A stretch of 64,000 bases of DNA from Scalesia atractyloides. Its lineage: Eukaryota; Streptophyta; Magnoliopsida; Asterales; Asteraceae. Location: assembly GCA_947069175.1 (NCBI GenBank), contig CAMTDV010000022.1, positions 41,521,027-41,585,026 of the forward strand, given 5' to 3'. Position 1 is the first letter of the stretch. Every line of letters starts with the position of its first letter. A program made the translations under genes and the position numbers. Below, in pieces: positions 20,437-30,568 of the stretch. The notes under the pieces were generated by a model. That model saw nothing but the letters and a program-made list of their open reading frames with translations, ran no database searches and was not told the DNA's origin.

Positions 20437-21801
20437 CGTGATGGCCTTCGTAGTGGCCTTAGGATTAGGCTCCGTATTGCTTGGAAGGCCCCCCTATTAT
20501 CTGTCGGACAACATCTTGGCAATCTGGCCAACTTGGTTCTCAATGGTCTGCATGGAAGCCTTTTGGCTTCTGAACTCACTCTCGTGCCTCATGAAACGAC
20601 CGTAATACTCTTTAAAACGCTTCTCATTTTCGATCTTTTGAGAGTTTTGACCCGTTAAGAGTTGACTAAACATATCTTGCACACTAGGTTCCTTAGTGGA
20701 AGATATCTACTGAGCCGAGGTGCACCATATGCTCCAGGAGCTATGGGATGTGGAGCAAATCCGGGTGGATGTTGACTAGAAGTGCCAGGTTTCAACCGAA
20801 ATTTGGATGATTCTTCCACCCCGGATTATAGGTATTACTGTAGGTATTATTCTGATGACGGTATTGGTTTCCCATAAAATCTGCGTGCTCGTGTGACACC
20901 TCTCTCATCGGAAAATCACCTACATGATATGCTCCCCCACTCAAAGAACCACTCGAGTGAATCTCCATCACCCGATCAAATTCCAAGATAAGGCATCCAT
21001 ACGTGCTGTCATGGCAATGAAGTCGTCCACGTGATGAACTTCCTGTCGAGAACTCTTCCCCCTCGGTGGCTGCTGTGTCCGATTCTTCGCGGGCATTTCT
21101 CTAAAACCTCAAATTCCTCGTTGCATTCTTTGTGCCAATATCTTCGCCCGCATATGTATCGACCATCATCTGTCCCGAACCATCTAAGCCATGGTAGAAT
21201 ATCTGATATTGTTGCCACTTGGGCAACCCGTGGTGTGGGACCTTTCTCATAAGTTCTTTAGACTGCTCCCACACCTCGTAAAGGGACTCATCCTCGTCTT
21301 GGCGAAAGTTGAGAATCTTGGTTCTCAACCGAATAGTTTTCTCTAGAGGGAAATATTTCTGGAGGAACTTCTCAGCTAATTGATTCCATGTAATGATAGA
21401 TCCTGCTGGAAGTGAGAGAAGCCACACTTTGGCTCCATCACGTAAAGAAAACGGAAAGAGCCGAAGGCGTATAGCATCCGATGATGCATCATTAAACATG
21501 AACGTGGCACAAACTCCAGAAGCGATGTGGATACTAGGATCCTCGTGATCCTTGCCATAAAACTTCACGGTTTCTGGAACATCGATATGGTGCCATATTT
21601 GATCTTGAAACTATTATTATTAATCGTTGGTGCATTGATGCTTGTTGGTAAACCCTCAAGTGACAGTTTTCCTATTTCGTTTAAGATCCTCGTCTCATAT
21701 TCGTCTACCATATCTACCTGAACCTTGTAGAATGTGTCGCCTTCCGCCGCGCCTACCTCGGTAGTAGCGGCCACCACACGGGACCAAACATTAAAGAACA
21801 A
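20437..21801 (-). pseudogene. A1 gag, broken
   Basis: Capsid domain at 21568-21101: MKFYGKDHEDPSIHI, LFPFSLRDGAKVWLLSLPAG, TWNQLAEKFLQKYFP and YHGLDGSGQMMVDTYAGED are typical of retrotransposon gag in Athila/Tat elements. The N-terminal part at 21801-21565 is in another frame. The stretch 21000-20500 includes GGAYHVGDFP, then a Gln/Glu-rich segment (20682-20497: ENQVGQIAKMLSDR). At least three frameshifts and one stop near 20715. No zinc knuckle was found. Confidence 0.82.
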
Positions 21802-22830
21802 GGACTTTAACCAGATTCATGCTATGAATCATACTAACAAGTTAACAAGATTCAACAATCATAATCTCTACATGGGTTTCCAACACAACATGTAAATACT
21901 TATAACCAAACATTCAAGAACAAGGACTTTAAACATGTACATGAACTCCAAGAACAAGATTAAACATCAATATGAAGATTACTTCAATGTTATCACATAC
22001 TCATTAGCTTCAACAAAGTTTAAACAACACAAATGTTTAGCCTATAAGGCTCATAACTACTAAATCAAGTGTAAGAAAACTTAAATTATCCATAAGTAAC
22101 AAGTAAGCTAACCGATGTTTAAAAACAAGATTAGATGGTAAATGAGTGGATCTTCAAGTGATTTAGTCTTCTTCAAGGCTCCTTCTTGGCTCCAACAAGC
22201 TTCCAAGACAGATTATTGAGAGAAAACTTCACAAAAATGCTCCAATTCCCATCCAAATTAGATTGAAAATCGTATTTAAGTTGCTGGGTGTTTAGCACGA
22301 CCATGCCACCTTTTGGCATGGTCGTTCTTGGTAAGTGTCAAAGGCGCTTTTCGCATGTCGATCTTGTTTGCTACCATTTTCACTAAAAAATCCAGCTCAA
22401 ACTTCCCCGAGGTGGCACGACCATGCCAACAGATGGCACGGTTATGCATATCGATGACATATCCATCGATGACTGTTGCGATCTCGGGAATGAATGGACC
22501 ACAGACTGAATTGGGTTACGCACGGTCATGCTGGGGGGTGGCACGGTCGTGCCAGTCCTGGATTTTCCCGGTTTAAGCTGACAATTGAGAGTGCTGATGA
22601 GAGTGTTGGTTCTTGATGGCTTGACACGGTCATGCCAGTGTTGGCATGGTCATGTGGTATCTAGCAGTTTGCTGGAAAGTTCCATGTTTGCTTCATTTTG
22701 CTCCAAAAGCCTCCGTTTCAACACCGGGCCGAAGCCCGGACTTGTATTTTCACAAACAACTCAAATGAGTACCAAAATCAATGAAATACAACGATTTCTC
22801 GCATAAACGGGGTATATTTGATGTTTTAAA
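21802..22830 (-). other. A1 leader or LTR-like non-coding region
   Basis: An A/T-rich leader (21802-22290) with no ORF, then a segment with four inverted pairs of a GGCACGACCATGCC-type word (22297-22655), then a G/C-rich piece near 22720-22740 (GGGCCGAAGCCC, palindromic). It is probably the 5' LTR end plus leader of A1, but no primer-binding site or LTR edge could be fixed. Confidence 0.5.
22297..22325. repeat. A1 perfect 12-bp hairpin
   Basis: Arms ACGACCATGCCA (22297-22308) and TGGCATGGTCGT (22314-22325) with a 5-nt loop. Three further, less perfect pairs of the same word follow near 22418/22437, 22517/22540 and 22622/22640. Confidence 0.85.
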
Positions 22831-23225
22831 GATGTAAAAATTCTTATACATTAGTTTAATGGTGATCGGAGGTGTGTGACGTATGATGATGATGGATTGT
22901 TTGATCGGAGATGAAGAACAAGAGGTGGTGGAGGTTGTAACGTTGATGATGATGGATGATGATCAAGGTGATTGTAGTGAAAAGAGGTTGCTACAAACTC
23001 AAGATCGAAGAAGATGATCGACGTAGAAGATGCTCGTAGATGATGATCAGAACAAGTTACCAGTGAGAATGGTGACCGAAAACCCAAATACAACTCGAAA
23101 ATTGTTTTGGATAGTGGTGCTCGAGATGGTTGAAAACAGATGATGGTCGTTGAGTGGTGATGGACGTTAGTCGGAGATGGTGAACGGCGGAGATTTAGAA
23201 TATGATGAAGATTATGACCGGCATT
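22831..23225. other. Unassigned GAT-rich segment between A1 and S2
   Basis: GATGATG-rich sequence with an open minus-strand frame (22851-23300) that is His/Ser/Leu-rich and low in complexity. The S2 env-like frame leads into it and then loses similarity near 23225. I cannot assign it to A1, S2 or a host sequence. Confidence 0.35.
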
Positions 23226-25153
23226 TGAATATCTTGTGAAAATCTTGTTCCATTTTGATAAATGCATATTCTTAATCCTTCGTGGCCTTTTTACAATCAA
23301 CGTAATATCCTTCTCCTGAGTTACTGGATCAATCTTAGTTATTCTTTTAGGGATATGCGGCTTCTAGCGATTAAAACCATGTGTAGCTTCAAACTTTATC
23401 AATTTCCACAGCGTTGGTCATGAAATTTCATCTACAGGTTGATCATCTTTGTCTACACAAGCTTTTTGAATCCCAGAATGGCAGGGTCTTTAAATCGCTT
23501 AAGTATCTAAAGTACTGGAGCCCATATTCCCTTTTTATAATATAAACATCCAATTCCTCGATCCAACCCCAACTAATAATGTCCCCTAGTGTAAAATCAG
23601 CATCACGAGTAAAGAATGCTAGGGGACATTTGAATTTATGTTCTTCGGGCAACTCTATAAACCATAGTTTTCGCATTTTAGCAATCTCCTCTTTTGATAA
23701 ACGTTTAGGCACACTTACTTGCTTCACAACCTCTTCCACCTTTTGTTTTAACAAATCATCGTTTGCGGCTGAAAACATTTCATTGAATGTTGGGAACTCA
23801 TCCGTACCCTCACTACCATAGTTTGCAGTATCATCGTCATCAGAATCATCCTCCACGACAACCTTATCATAGTCATTTGCTTCAGAGATATGTTCGAAGA
23901 GATAATCTTAAAGCTGAAAAGCGCTGATGTCGTTAAGCTCATATTCGAAGTCAAAGTCAAACGATTCTTCATCCACTTCTAACATCTTAGCAATTTCTTC
24001 CTTTGTATAACTGTGGACATATTCTCCTTCTTCCACTTCGTGTTCCAAGTAAAAAAAATCCTTGGTTTTGGCACAACAGGAACAGTCGACATAGCAGTCA
24101 CTGTGAGAATTCCTGCTTGCTGAGAATCCTTCAAAGTATCATACGACTCCCCCTGAACTTGGTCAGAATCAAGTTGGTTTGCGGAATCATTTAAGTACAC
24201 AGAAATATCGATGTTATGATTAGTTCCAGAATCTGTTACAAGAATACCCGATCCACCCTGATCATTATCATCATCCTTCCTACCACTATCAGGTTTTGTC
24301 TTAGATGCATCACCTGCTTCGTCTATATCTTCATCATCTTCTTCAAAAGAATCAATCTCCTTATCAATTTCCTTTAACATCTTTCTTTTCTTCAAGAACT
24401 CCCGATGCTTCTTAGAAAGATTCGACATGTCTATTTCCACATCTTTCGGTTGCCCTATCAAAACGAAGTTCATCGTTGGTGCATACACAACCAAAGCAGA
24501 AGATACTAGCACAGATTCAGCTTCTGGCGCAGATTTTTCTTTCAAAATATCCTCTCCAACCTTTTCCTTTCCTTTACCTTGAGCATCAGAAAACTCTTTG
24601 GCAATTCGTTCATGTTCAGCCACCCTTTCCCTCGCTTCCTCCCTCTCAATCTCGTCTATCTCTGCTGCAAGATTAATGCCTAGGTTTTTGATAAGAATCT
24701 TCTGAAATAAGCTCATCTGTCTCTGATTTCTTAAGCATTCTTCATCATATTCCATCATACGCTTTCGAAGCCTTTCGTTTTCTAACACAAAACTCGCTAA
24801 TATAGCCTCAAGACTCTTTCGATCTTCTTCCAGATTCTTTATGCGTTCTTGTAGCTCGGCAATCTTTACATTGTTCAACATGACTTGATTTTCTAATTAT
24901 GTCAGCCTTGAGTCGTTTAACATGTCCTCTGTAAACTCTTCCCCCTGGAATATCTCCGAAGTTAAAATCAAATTGATCTTCTAACCTTGAGCCTTTGAAA
25001 ATTGCGGAGGAGATTGAGTTGGATTAGATTGAGGAGTTGGTTGTGGTGAAGGTTGTGGAGGTGGTTGTGGTGATGGTTGTGGAGGTGGTTGCGGTGATGG
25101 TTGTGGTGGTGGTGATGGTTGTGGAGGTGGTGATGGAGGTGGTTGTGGAGTTG
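23226..25153 (-). pseudogene. S2 env-like ORF, C-terminal part
   Basis: Minus-strand reading, in order: a Pro/Gln-rich tract at 25153-24985, a stop near 24980, a coiled-coil segment with heptad-like Leu/Glu (KIAELQERIKNLEEDRKSLE, from 24881), an acidic and Lys-rich stretch, then after a frameshift a Glu/Asp-rich segment and the block DIISWGWIEELDVYIIKREY (about 23590-23530), matching KIISWKYYNLTG in S1. The similarity KPHIPKRITKIDP (about 23350) aligns with KPQRPRRRVSKTTKDP of S1. It ends in unassigned sequence, so the stop and 3' LTR are lost. The N-terminal half lies across T2. Confidence 0.75.
25149..25153. repeat. T2 target-site duplication, left copy
   Basis: AGTTG directly before the LTR start TGTAACACCC at 25154. 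The same five bases follow the other LTR end at 38544-38548. Five bases is the usual duplication size for gypsy and copia elements. Confidence 0.93.
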
Positions 25154-25232
25154 TGTAACACCCTGTAAAATCGTGTCCAATAGTATAGTGACACGTGTTG
25201 TATTTTAAATATGGTCTGTTAAAGATAAATAA

Positions 25233-25470
25233 GGACTAAAGGCGTCAACATGCTCAATCTGAGCCTTTGAGTGACGGTCCGATGTCAACATGCATAAATA
25301 ACAGCCTCTGAGTGACTGATATGTCAACATGCCTAAATCATTAGCCTCTGAGTGACTGATACATCAACATGCTTGAAATTTGGCCTCTGAGTGACTGATA
25401 TGTCAACATGCCCAGCCTCTGAGTAACATCGGAATCAACATGCATATAATAAGCCTCTGAGTGATCTTTT
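25233..25470 (+). repeat. T2 U3 subrepeats (5' LTR)
   Basis: About six units of roughly 50 bp with GTCAACATGC and GCCTCTGAGTGACTGATAT separated by a variable spacer. They repeat in the 3' LTR at 35187-35420. They are the source family of the patch in S1 RT. Confidence 0.85.
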
Positions 25471-25766
25471 GTGAAGTCCTAACTCTCATACGTGCCATTT
25501 GTTGGACGAGAGGGTTCAATTATGTAAATATGTGAAAGTTGGATAACGGAGGGATTTAAAGTGTCAACATGTTAATTTATACCTCTGAATGACCTTTTAA
25601 CGAACCGAGAGCTCGCCAATGTGCGTGCATAATCCCGGGTATGCCAAGTATGGGCTACAGAGGGCTAAAAGAGCCAAAAAGGTGTTTAAAATGGTTTTTA
25701 GAAGCTTTAATAAGTTAAGGGGTTAAAAGTGTCAAACTTTGAAAGTGGCCATGGGGCGGTCGCGGG

Positions 25767-25797
25767 CCGCGAGAGACCAGGCATGGGTCTCTCGTGG
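25767..25797 (+). repeat. T2 U3 GC-rich hairpin
   Basis: Arms CCGCGAGAGACC (25767-25778) and GGTCTCTCGTGG (25786-25797), a 12-pair stem including one G-T, with loop AGGCATG. It lies about 170 bp before the TATA box. T1 keeps it (near 11030-11060). The T2 3' LTR copy (about 35715-35745) has lost pairs. Confidence 0.75.
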
Positions 25798-25965
25798 GGC
25801 GGGAGAACAGGTATGCTGCAGAAAGTTTTGTTTGGCAGCCAAGAAAAGCTCCAAAATCATTAACTCGAAACCATGAACTTGTAAACTGCTATGCCACGTT
25901 TTGGACACTTGTAAGCTTCCTCTTACACCCTAAACAACTGGCTTTACCTCCTTTGAGCTCTCCAA

Positions 25966-25975
25966 CTATAAATAG
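25966..25975 (+). promoter_or_regulatory. T2 5' LTR TATA box
   Basis: CTATAAATAG, matching 35913-35922 in the 3' LTR and 10851-10860 (minus) in T1. Confidence 0.75.
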
Positions 25976-28009
25976 GTGATCAAGTTCCCCATTTGAACTT
26001 GCACCTTTCTAAATCATAACTCTTATCCCTCCTCTGGAAGTTGCTAGCTGAAAGTAGCATCCAACTTAGTTCTCTTGCATTCTAGGAACCTATTGTAGGT
26101 GTTCCTTGCTCTTGCATTTTCGTTTATAGGCTTTTATAGCCAAAAGTCAAGCATTTTTCCGAAAACGCTTGACTTTCGGTTAAGACCATTATGGTCCAGC
26201 CATTGTTCGAAATGAACATGGCTAAGTGATCGTAATAAGGTAGGTGTTAATCCCTATAAAGGGCACCTCCTGAAGATCACGTTTGCTAGACCAATTGACG
26301 GGTCAAAGTTATGATATTAAAAAGTCAAACAGGCCATTTTTTGGAAAAACATAAATTGATCTTATACATGTTATGAAACCTGTTTTGACACTTAAACAAG
26401 TTGGTAATAATTATTAGAACATGTGAGAACATGTTCGGCTCGTCAATTTCAGTTCTAGGGTCGGTTTTCAACCGAAAGTCGCGAAGTTTGACTTCTGCTT
26501 TGACTTTCATTCTGACCCGATTTAGATTAGTTACCTACTGATCTAAAGTTTCATTATGATCATAATATAACGTAGCACAACCCTCTGAGGTTATATTACA
26601 TGATCATAATCAGAATCCAAGTTTATGCGCAAGTTCCATAATTATGCCATTTTTGACCAAAATGCCCTTTTTCCACAAAACAAGGTTTTAAATGGTAATG
26701 AACTTGAAAATGAGTTTGCTACTAATGAAATATTATAAGTAGGATTATTTGGGATATTAAACCAAGTTATAAACTAAGTTTTCAAGCAAGTCCTTAAACT
26801 ATGTCGATAAATGGCGATTTTAGCCCTTGCGCCTCATAAACTAGTTTTAATTAAATCTTTTCAAGGTAAATCTTTTACCTACGGGTAATTTATATTAAAT
26901 AACATATGTAAGACATTTTAATCTGAACTTAATGTTAGTTTTCGTGAAAATCGCATAAGGACGCCATTTTACGACATAAGCGCCATTTAGGCGCATAGTA
27001 TGGTTTTAAACCATATTATTGACCAAGACTTGATACCTACTAATTTTAAAACTTATTTTAAACATATTTACAGTAGGTACAAGTTATAAACTCAGAATCC
27101 CAAATAATTTATAAACTATGTATAAAATGACTAAAATGCCCCTTCGGTGCATAGTTTGGTCATTAAAGATAATTTACACATATAATTGATATCCTACTGA
27201 TATTATATCAAAAATAAAGTATTTTTCCAGAATATTTATAACTATAACATTAAATTATATTCAGGTTCCTTTTATATGGTATAAAATTACCAAAATGCCC
27301 TTATGAGGCTTAATTTGATTTTAAAACCTTAACGGGCATATAAGTTAATATCCTATGATATTTTAACTTATTTAAGGTATAATGGCATAAAGAACTTGTC
27401 CATGACTTATCCGAATACCCGATATCGCTAATATGCGCACAGTTACGTATATGTAACTATTTTACGGAAATTAACCGAAACGGGTTTAACCTTGTCATTT
27501 AAGTCTCAAAATCCAGAATGTTAATAGTTTACCCATATTAAACAAGTCAAGGTACTTATTGGGATTAAACTACATTCTATCCAATCATCGTTTAATCTAG
27601 CGTCATACGTTTTGATCAAGTACGCTAGTCGGTCTAAGTCTATGACTTAAATAAGACCGTTAGTATTTAATTGGTTAGTTTATGCCATAATCTAGACTAG
27701 AGACTTGCCGGTAAATGCTATTTTCACTTAGTCCTTTTTGTGTGCGGCGAGTTATTAAAAATTAAAGAAGACTAGCTCAGGTAAATACTCTCGACTTATT
27801 TCCCATATACGGGCTTGGGTTACGGTAAATTATTACCGCTTGGTCGGAAATGGGATTCAATCGAACGCCGGTTCGGGGATAGTAAATCCGCATATTATGT
27901 TTTAATCGTTTTGTTTGATAAATTAAACATCGGGGTTAACTACCGTGTCCTTGATATCCTCAGCTCATTACAATACAAATGGCCACGACCTTAGCATGGG
28001 AGTAGGCAT

Positions 28010-28132
28010 TGACCTAGCCTTTTGTGTTTAGTCTTAAACTTACACGAGCACATTCCTTAGACTTCCGAGTCTAGGCATTGACCTAGGATTTACTCATATC
28101 ATTATTTTTTTGAAATGATTTTTAACAGGAAA
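28010..28132 (+). other. T2 leader, primer-binding site deleted
   Basis: Begins in leader sequence equivalent to T1 about 8195 (CCTTTTGTGTTTAGTC...). The TGGTATCAGAGCC primer site seen in T1 is absent. The junction carries the word TAGGCATTGACCTAG, which also occurs intact about 60 bp downstream (28072-28087), suggesting templated filler. It ends TTTTTAACAGGAAA before the ORF1 ATG. Confidence 0.8.
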
Positions 28133-29216
28133 ATGCCGCCACGTGTACGAGGACAAAGTGGAAGAGGAAAAGGTCCAATGAGGGGAGGACCATCGGGACG
28201 CATCCCTCCTCAACCCCACAACTCAGATGCCTACCAGGAATTAGGAGATTCGTCTCCTGGGCAACCAGCGAGATGTTCTGTCTCCAATAGACACTCACCC
28301 TCACATTCCCAAAATTCCTACCTCTCTCACCACTCCTATCATTCACACCATTCTCACCATTCCCATTCTCATCACTCTTACCATGAAGAATTTAACCCTA
28401 ACCATTATTTTAACACACCTCCCACCGATCAAAATTAGTTGGACCAGCCAAACCCTATGGACGAGGACTCCGACCCAGAGATGCCGCCATCAGGATCGAA
28501 CGTGCATCCCATTAAAATTTCATGCGATTCAAACTCTTATACCGGATCGCCCTACCAAGGTCCTAATGAGTGGGACCAATATTGGAACCAATTCACCTTC
28601 GCCCACACTCCTTCTCACCACTCTCACCCACCCCCAATTCAAGAAGATGTCCACATGGAACCAGTGGACCAACCTCAACCACCACCTGAACCACCAAGAA
28701 GGAAGCGTGGTGCACGTATGTCGGTACGTGCAGGATAAAGGTCGGGATCACTGCCACCTTTGCCCAACTCCTACCCCACAATTCAAGAGGACCCACAAAT
28801 GGGTGGACCTTCTAATGTTTCACCTATAGTGGAACCAACACCAACACCTGCTGTTCAACCTCTACCATCGGGTTATACCAACCCAATCCCCACATATCCA
28901 GACACGTCTGGATATGATCCTTTTAACCCATCTACACCGGTAGACTATCAAGCATGGTCATAAGACCCCTACATGCAGGTGGTTATGCACAATGCACTTT
29001 ACCCGTCTCCTTTCCCACCGACTGGATATCCAACTTATGGGTACCAATATCCAGTTATGCCCACAAACCACACAACCTCCGCCACCACTTGAGGCCATTA
29101 ATGAGGCCTTAGAAAGAATGAAAGAAATGCAGCAACAGACGGAGAAAACGGAGAAGAAGACGAATAAGTTCTTCAAGAAACTCTCCAAATTGGTCAAGGG
29201 AAAGAAGGACGAGTGA
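28133..29216 (+). pseudogene. T2 ORF1, extra ORF upstream of gag
   Basis: Starts at ATG 28133 (MPPRVRGQSGRGKGPMRGG), homologous to T1 ORF1. In order: an Arg/Gly-rich start, a Ser/His tract (SHHSYHSHHSHHSHSHHSY, about residues 67-85), an acidic stretch, the basic cluster PPRRKRGARMSVR (about 28695), a Pro/Thr/Tyr tract, and a Lys-rich helical end ERMKEMQQQTEKTEKKTNKF to the TGA at 29214. Stops at 28436, 28735 and 28961 and a frameshift near 29060 break it. T1 and T2 have different breaks, so the ancestor was probably open for about 360 codons. No known domain was recognised. It could be an auxiliary nucleic-acid-binding protein. Confidence 0.72.
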
Positions 29217-30568
29217 AGTTTCTTTTTAAATTATTTATAGTCCCTGTGAGGACATTGTTATTTCTTTTAGTCCCTGTGTGGACATGTTTATTTCCTTTAA
29301 GTCCTTGCATGGACAAGTTTATTTCATTTTTTCTAGTATTGTAATTTCCAATTTGAAATTTAATGAAGTACTTTTGGAATTATATACGTATGTAAATCAT
29401 CCTCTTGAAAACGAGCATCTCGATTTTATTCAAAATTTATGCTCTGCTATATAAAATCCAAAAGGCCTTAATAGATTTGATTATGCCAAGTGGCATAGAC
29501 CACACACTGGCTAAGAAATGATGGTTAAGTACGAAGGGGTCTTCTATTAGGATAGTTAAGGGAAGTTATCCTTCTATCCAGGAGTAAGGGACTAGGTCCA
29601 AACCTCTAAGGTCGTTAAGGTCGAAGGTGACCAGGACCATTAATCAATCATTAAGGTACTCTTATGCAACATTAAGAAATGTTCATACTCCTGGTAGTGT
29701 GGCTTGAGGAACCACACTAGCCGTCAGGCCAATGTGCCCAATTAATTATCCAACGGGACAAACTGATATGCCATATACCTCTGATACGATGTAGGCCAAT
29801 GTGCCCAATTAATTGTCCAACGGGACAGGCTGATATGCCATATACATCTGATACGATGTAGGCCAATGTGCCCAATTAATTATCCAACAGAACATGCTGA
29901 TATGCCATATACATCTGATACGATGTAGGCCTATGTGCCCAATTAATTGTCCAATGGGACAGGCTGATATGGCAAATACATCTGATCTGATGTAGGCCAA
30001 TGTGCCCAATTATTATGTCCAACGAGACAGGCTGATATGCCATATCACATCTGATACGATGTAGGCCAATGTGCCCAATTAATTGTCCAACGCGACAGGC
30101 GGATATGCCATATACATCTGATATGATGTAGGCCAATGTGCCCAATTAATTGTCCAATGGGACAGGCTGATATGCCAAATACATCTGATATGATGTAGGC
30201 CAATGTGCCCAATTATTGTCCAGCGGGACAGGCTGATATGCCAAATACATCTGATATGATGTAGGCCAATGTGCCCAATTATTATGTTCATTAAGGACAA
30301 GCCTATGAGCTATATAATTTTCAATGATGACAATGACAGTTGTGACATTACAAAACATTGTCCAATAATATATGGACTACGTCCAAATTTTAATTTGCCT
30401 ATGATGGTCCTATTAAGACCTAGGCCAAATATAGTTGTGTTAAGCCTAAGAGTTGTGATGTTATTCACCTAGTATAGGCAATGGATTGTTATATCCAATA
30501 TTGAAAGCCGATATGGTTGATACACCATAGCTAAATAAAGTTTTATTGGTATATAGAACCCAGATAAG
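29217..30568 (+). other. T2 ORF1-gag spacer
   Basis: 1.35 kb without a supported gene. The first 500 bp resemble the T1 spacer. The next 570 bp are a tandem array (29724-30295). The last 270 bp, with GGCAATGGATTGTTATATCCAA-like sequence, resemble T1 at 5516-5780. Confidence 0.75.
29724..30295 (+). repeat. T2 spacer tandem repeat, 67-bp unit, about 8-9 copies
   Basis: Head-to-tail units of 67 bp with GGCCAATGTGCCCAATTAAT, GTCCAACGGGACAGGCTGAT, and TACATCTGATACGATGTA, the last a 6-bp inverted pair with a 6-nt loop. The unit differs fully from the T1 arrays at the same place. Some units are 1-2 bp shorter. The open frames seen through it are by-products of the period and not genes. Confidence 0.93.

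Larger units (their letters stand above)
19373..22830 (-). mobile_element. A1: Athila-like Ty3-gypsy element, gag-protease and leader only
   Basis: A minus-strand fragment with leader or LTR-like sequence (21802-about 22830), gag (about 20440-21801) and protease (19374-20440). RT, RNase H and integrase are absent. The fragment ends exactly at the S1 3' LTR, so S1 probably inserted into the A1 protease gene and the other half lies beyond the rearranged left side. The gag and protease blocks match the non-chromovirus Athila/Tat branch. Confidence 0.8.
25154..28009 (+). repeat. T2 5' LTR, 3' end deleted
   Basis: Matches the 3' LTR from 35100 up to the words GGAGTAGGCAT (about 28008). There the 3' LTR goes on for about 580 bp to its end at 38543, while the 5' LTR jumps straight into leader sequence (CCTTTTGTGTTTAGTC). 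The missing part includes the U5 end and the primer-binding site. It contains U3 subrepeats (25233-25470), a GC-rich hairpin (25767-25797), a TATA box (25966-25975) and a long hairpin (about 26140-26174). Confidence 0.9.

Noticed and set aside
22851..23300. 149-codon minus-strand ORF as a host gene
   Set aside because: Low complexity, no recognised domain, and its first part is S2 env-like sequence. I left the segment as unassigned.
24968..25180. His/Asn-rich small ORF
   Set aside because: It is a shifted reading of the Pro/Gln-rich tract of the S2 env-like ORF, and it crosses into the T2 LTR.
29809..30358. Overlapping minus-strand ORFs with HIGLH...RCIWHIS repeats
   Set aside because: They arise from the 67-bp tandem array, which is not a multiple of 3, so all frames are visited.
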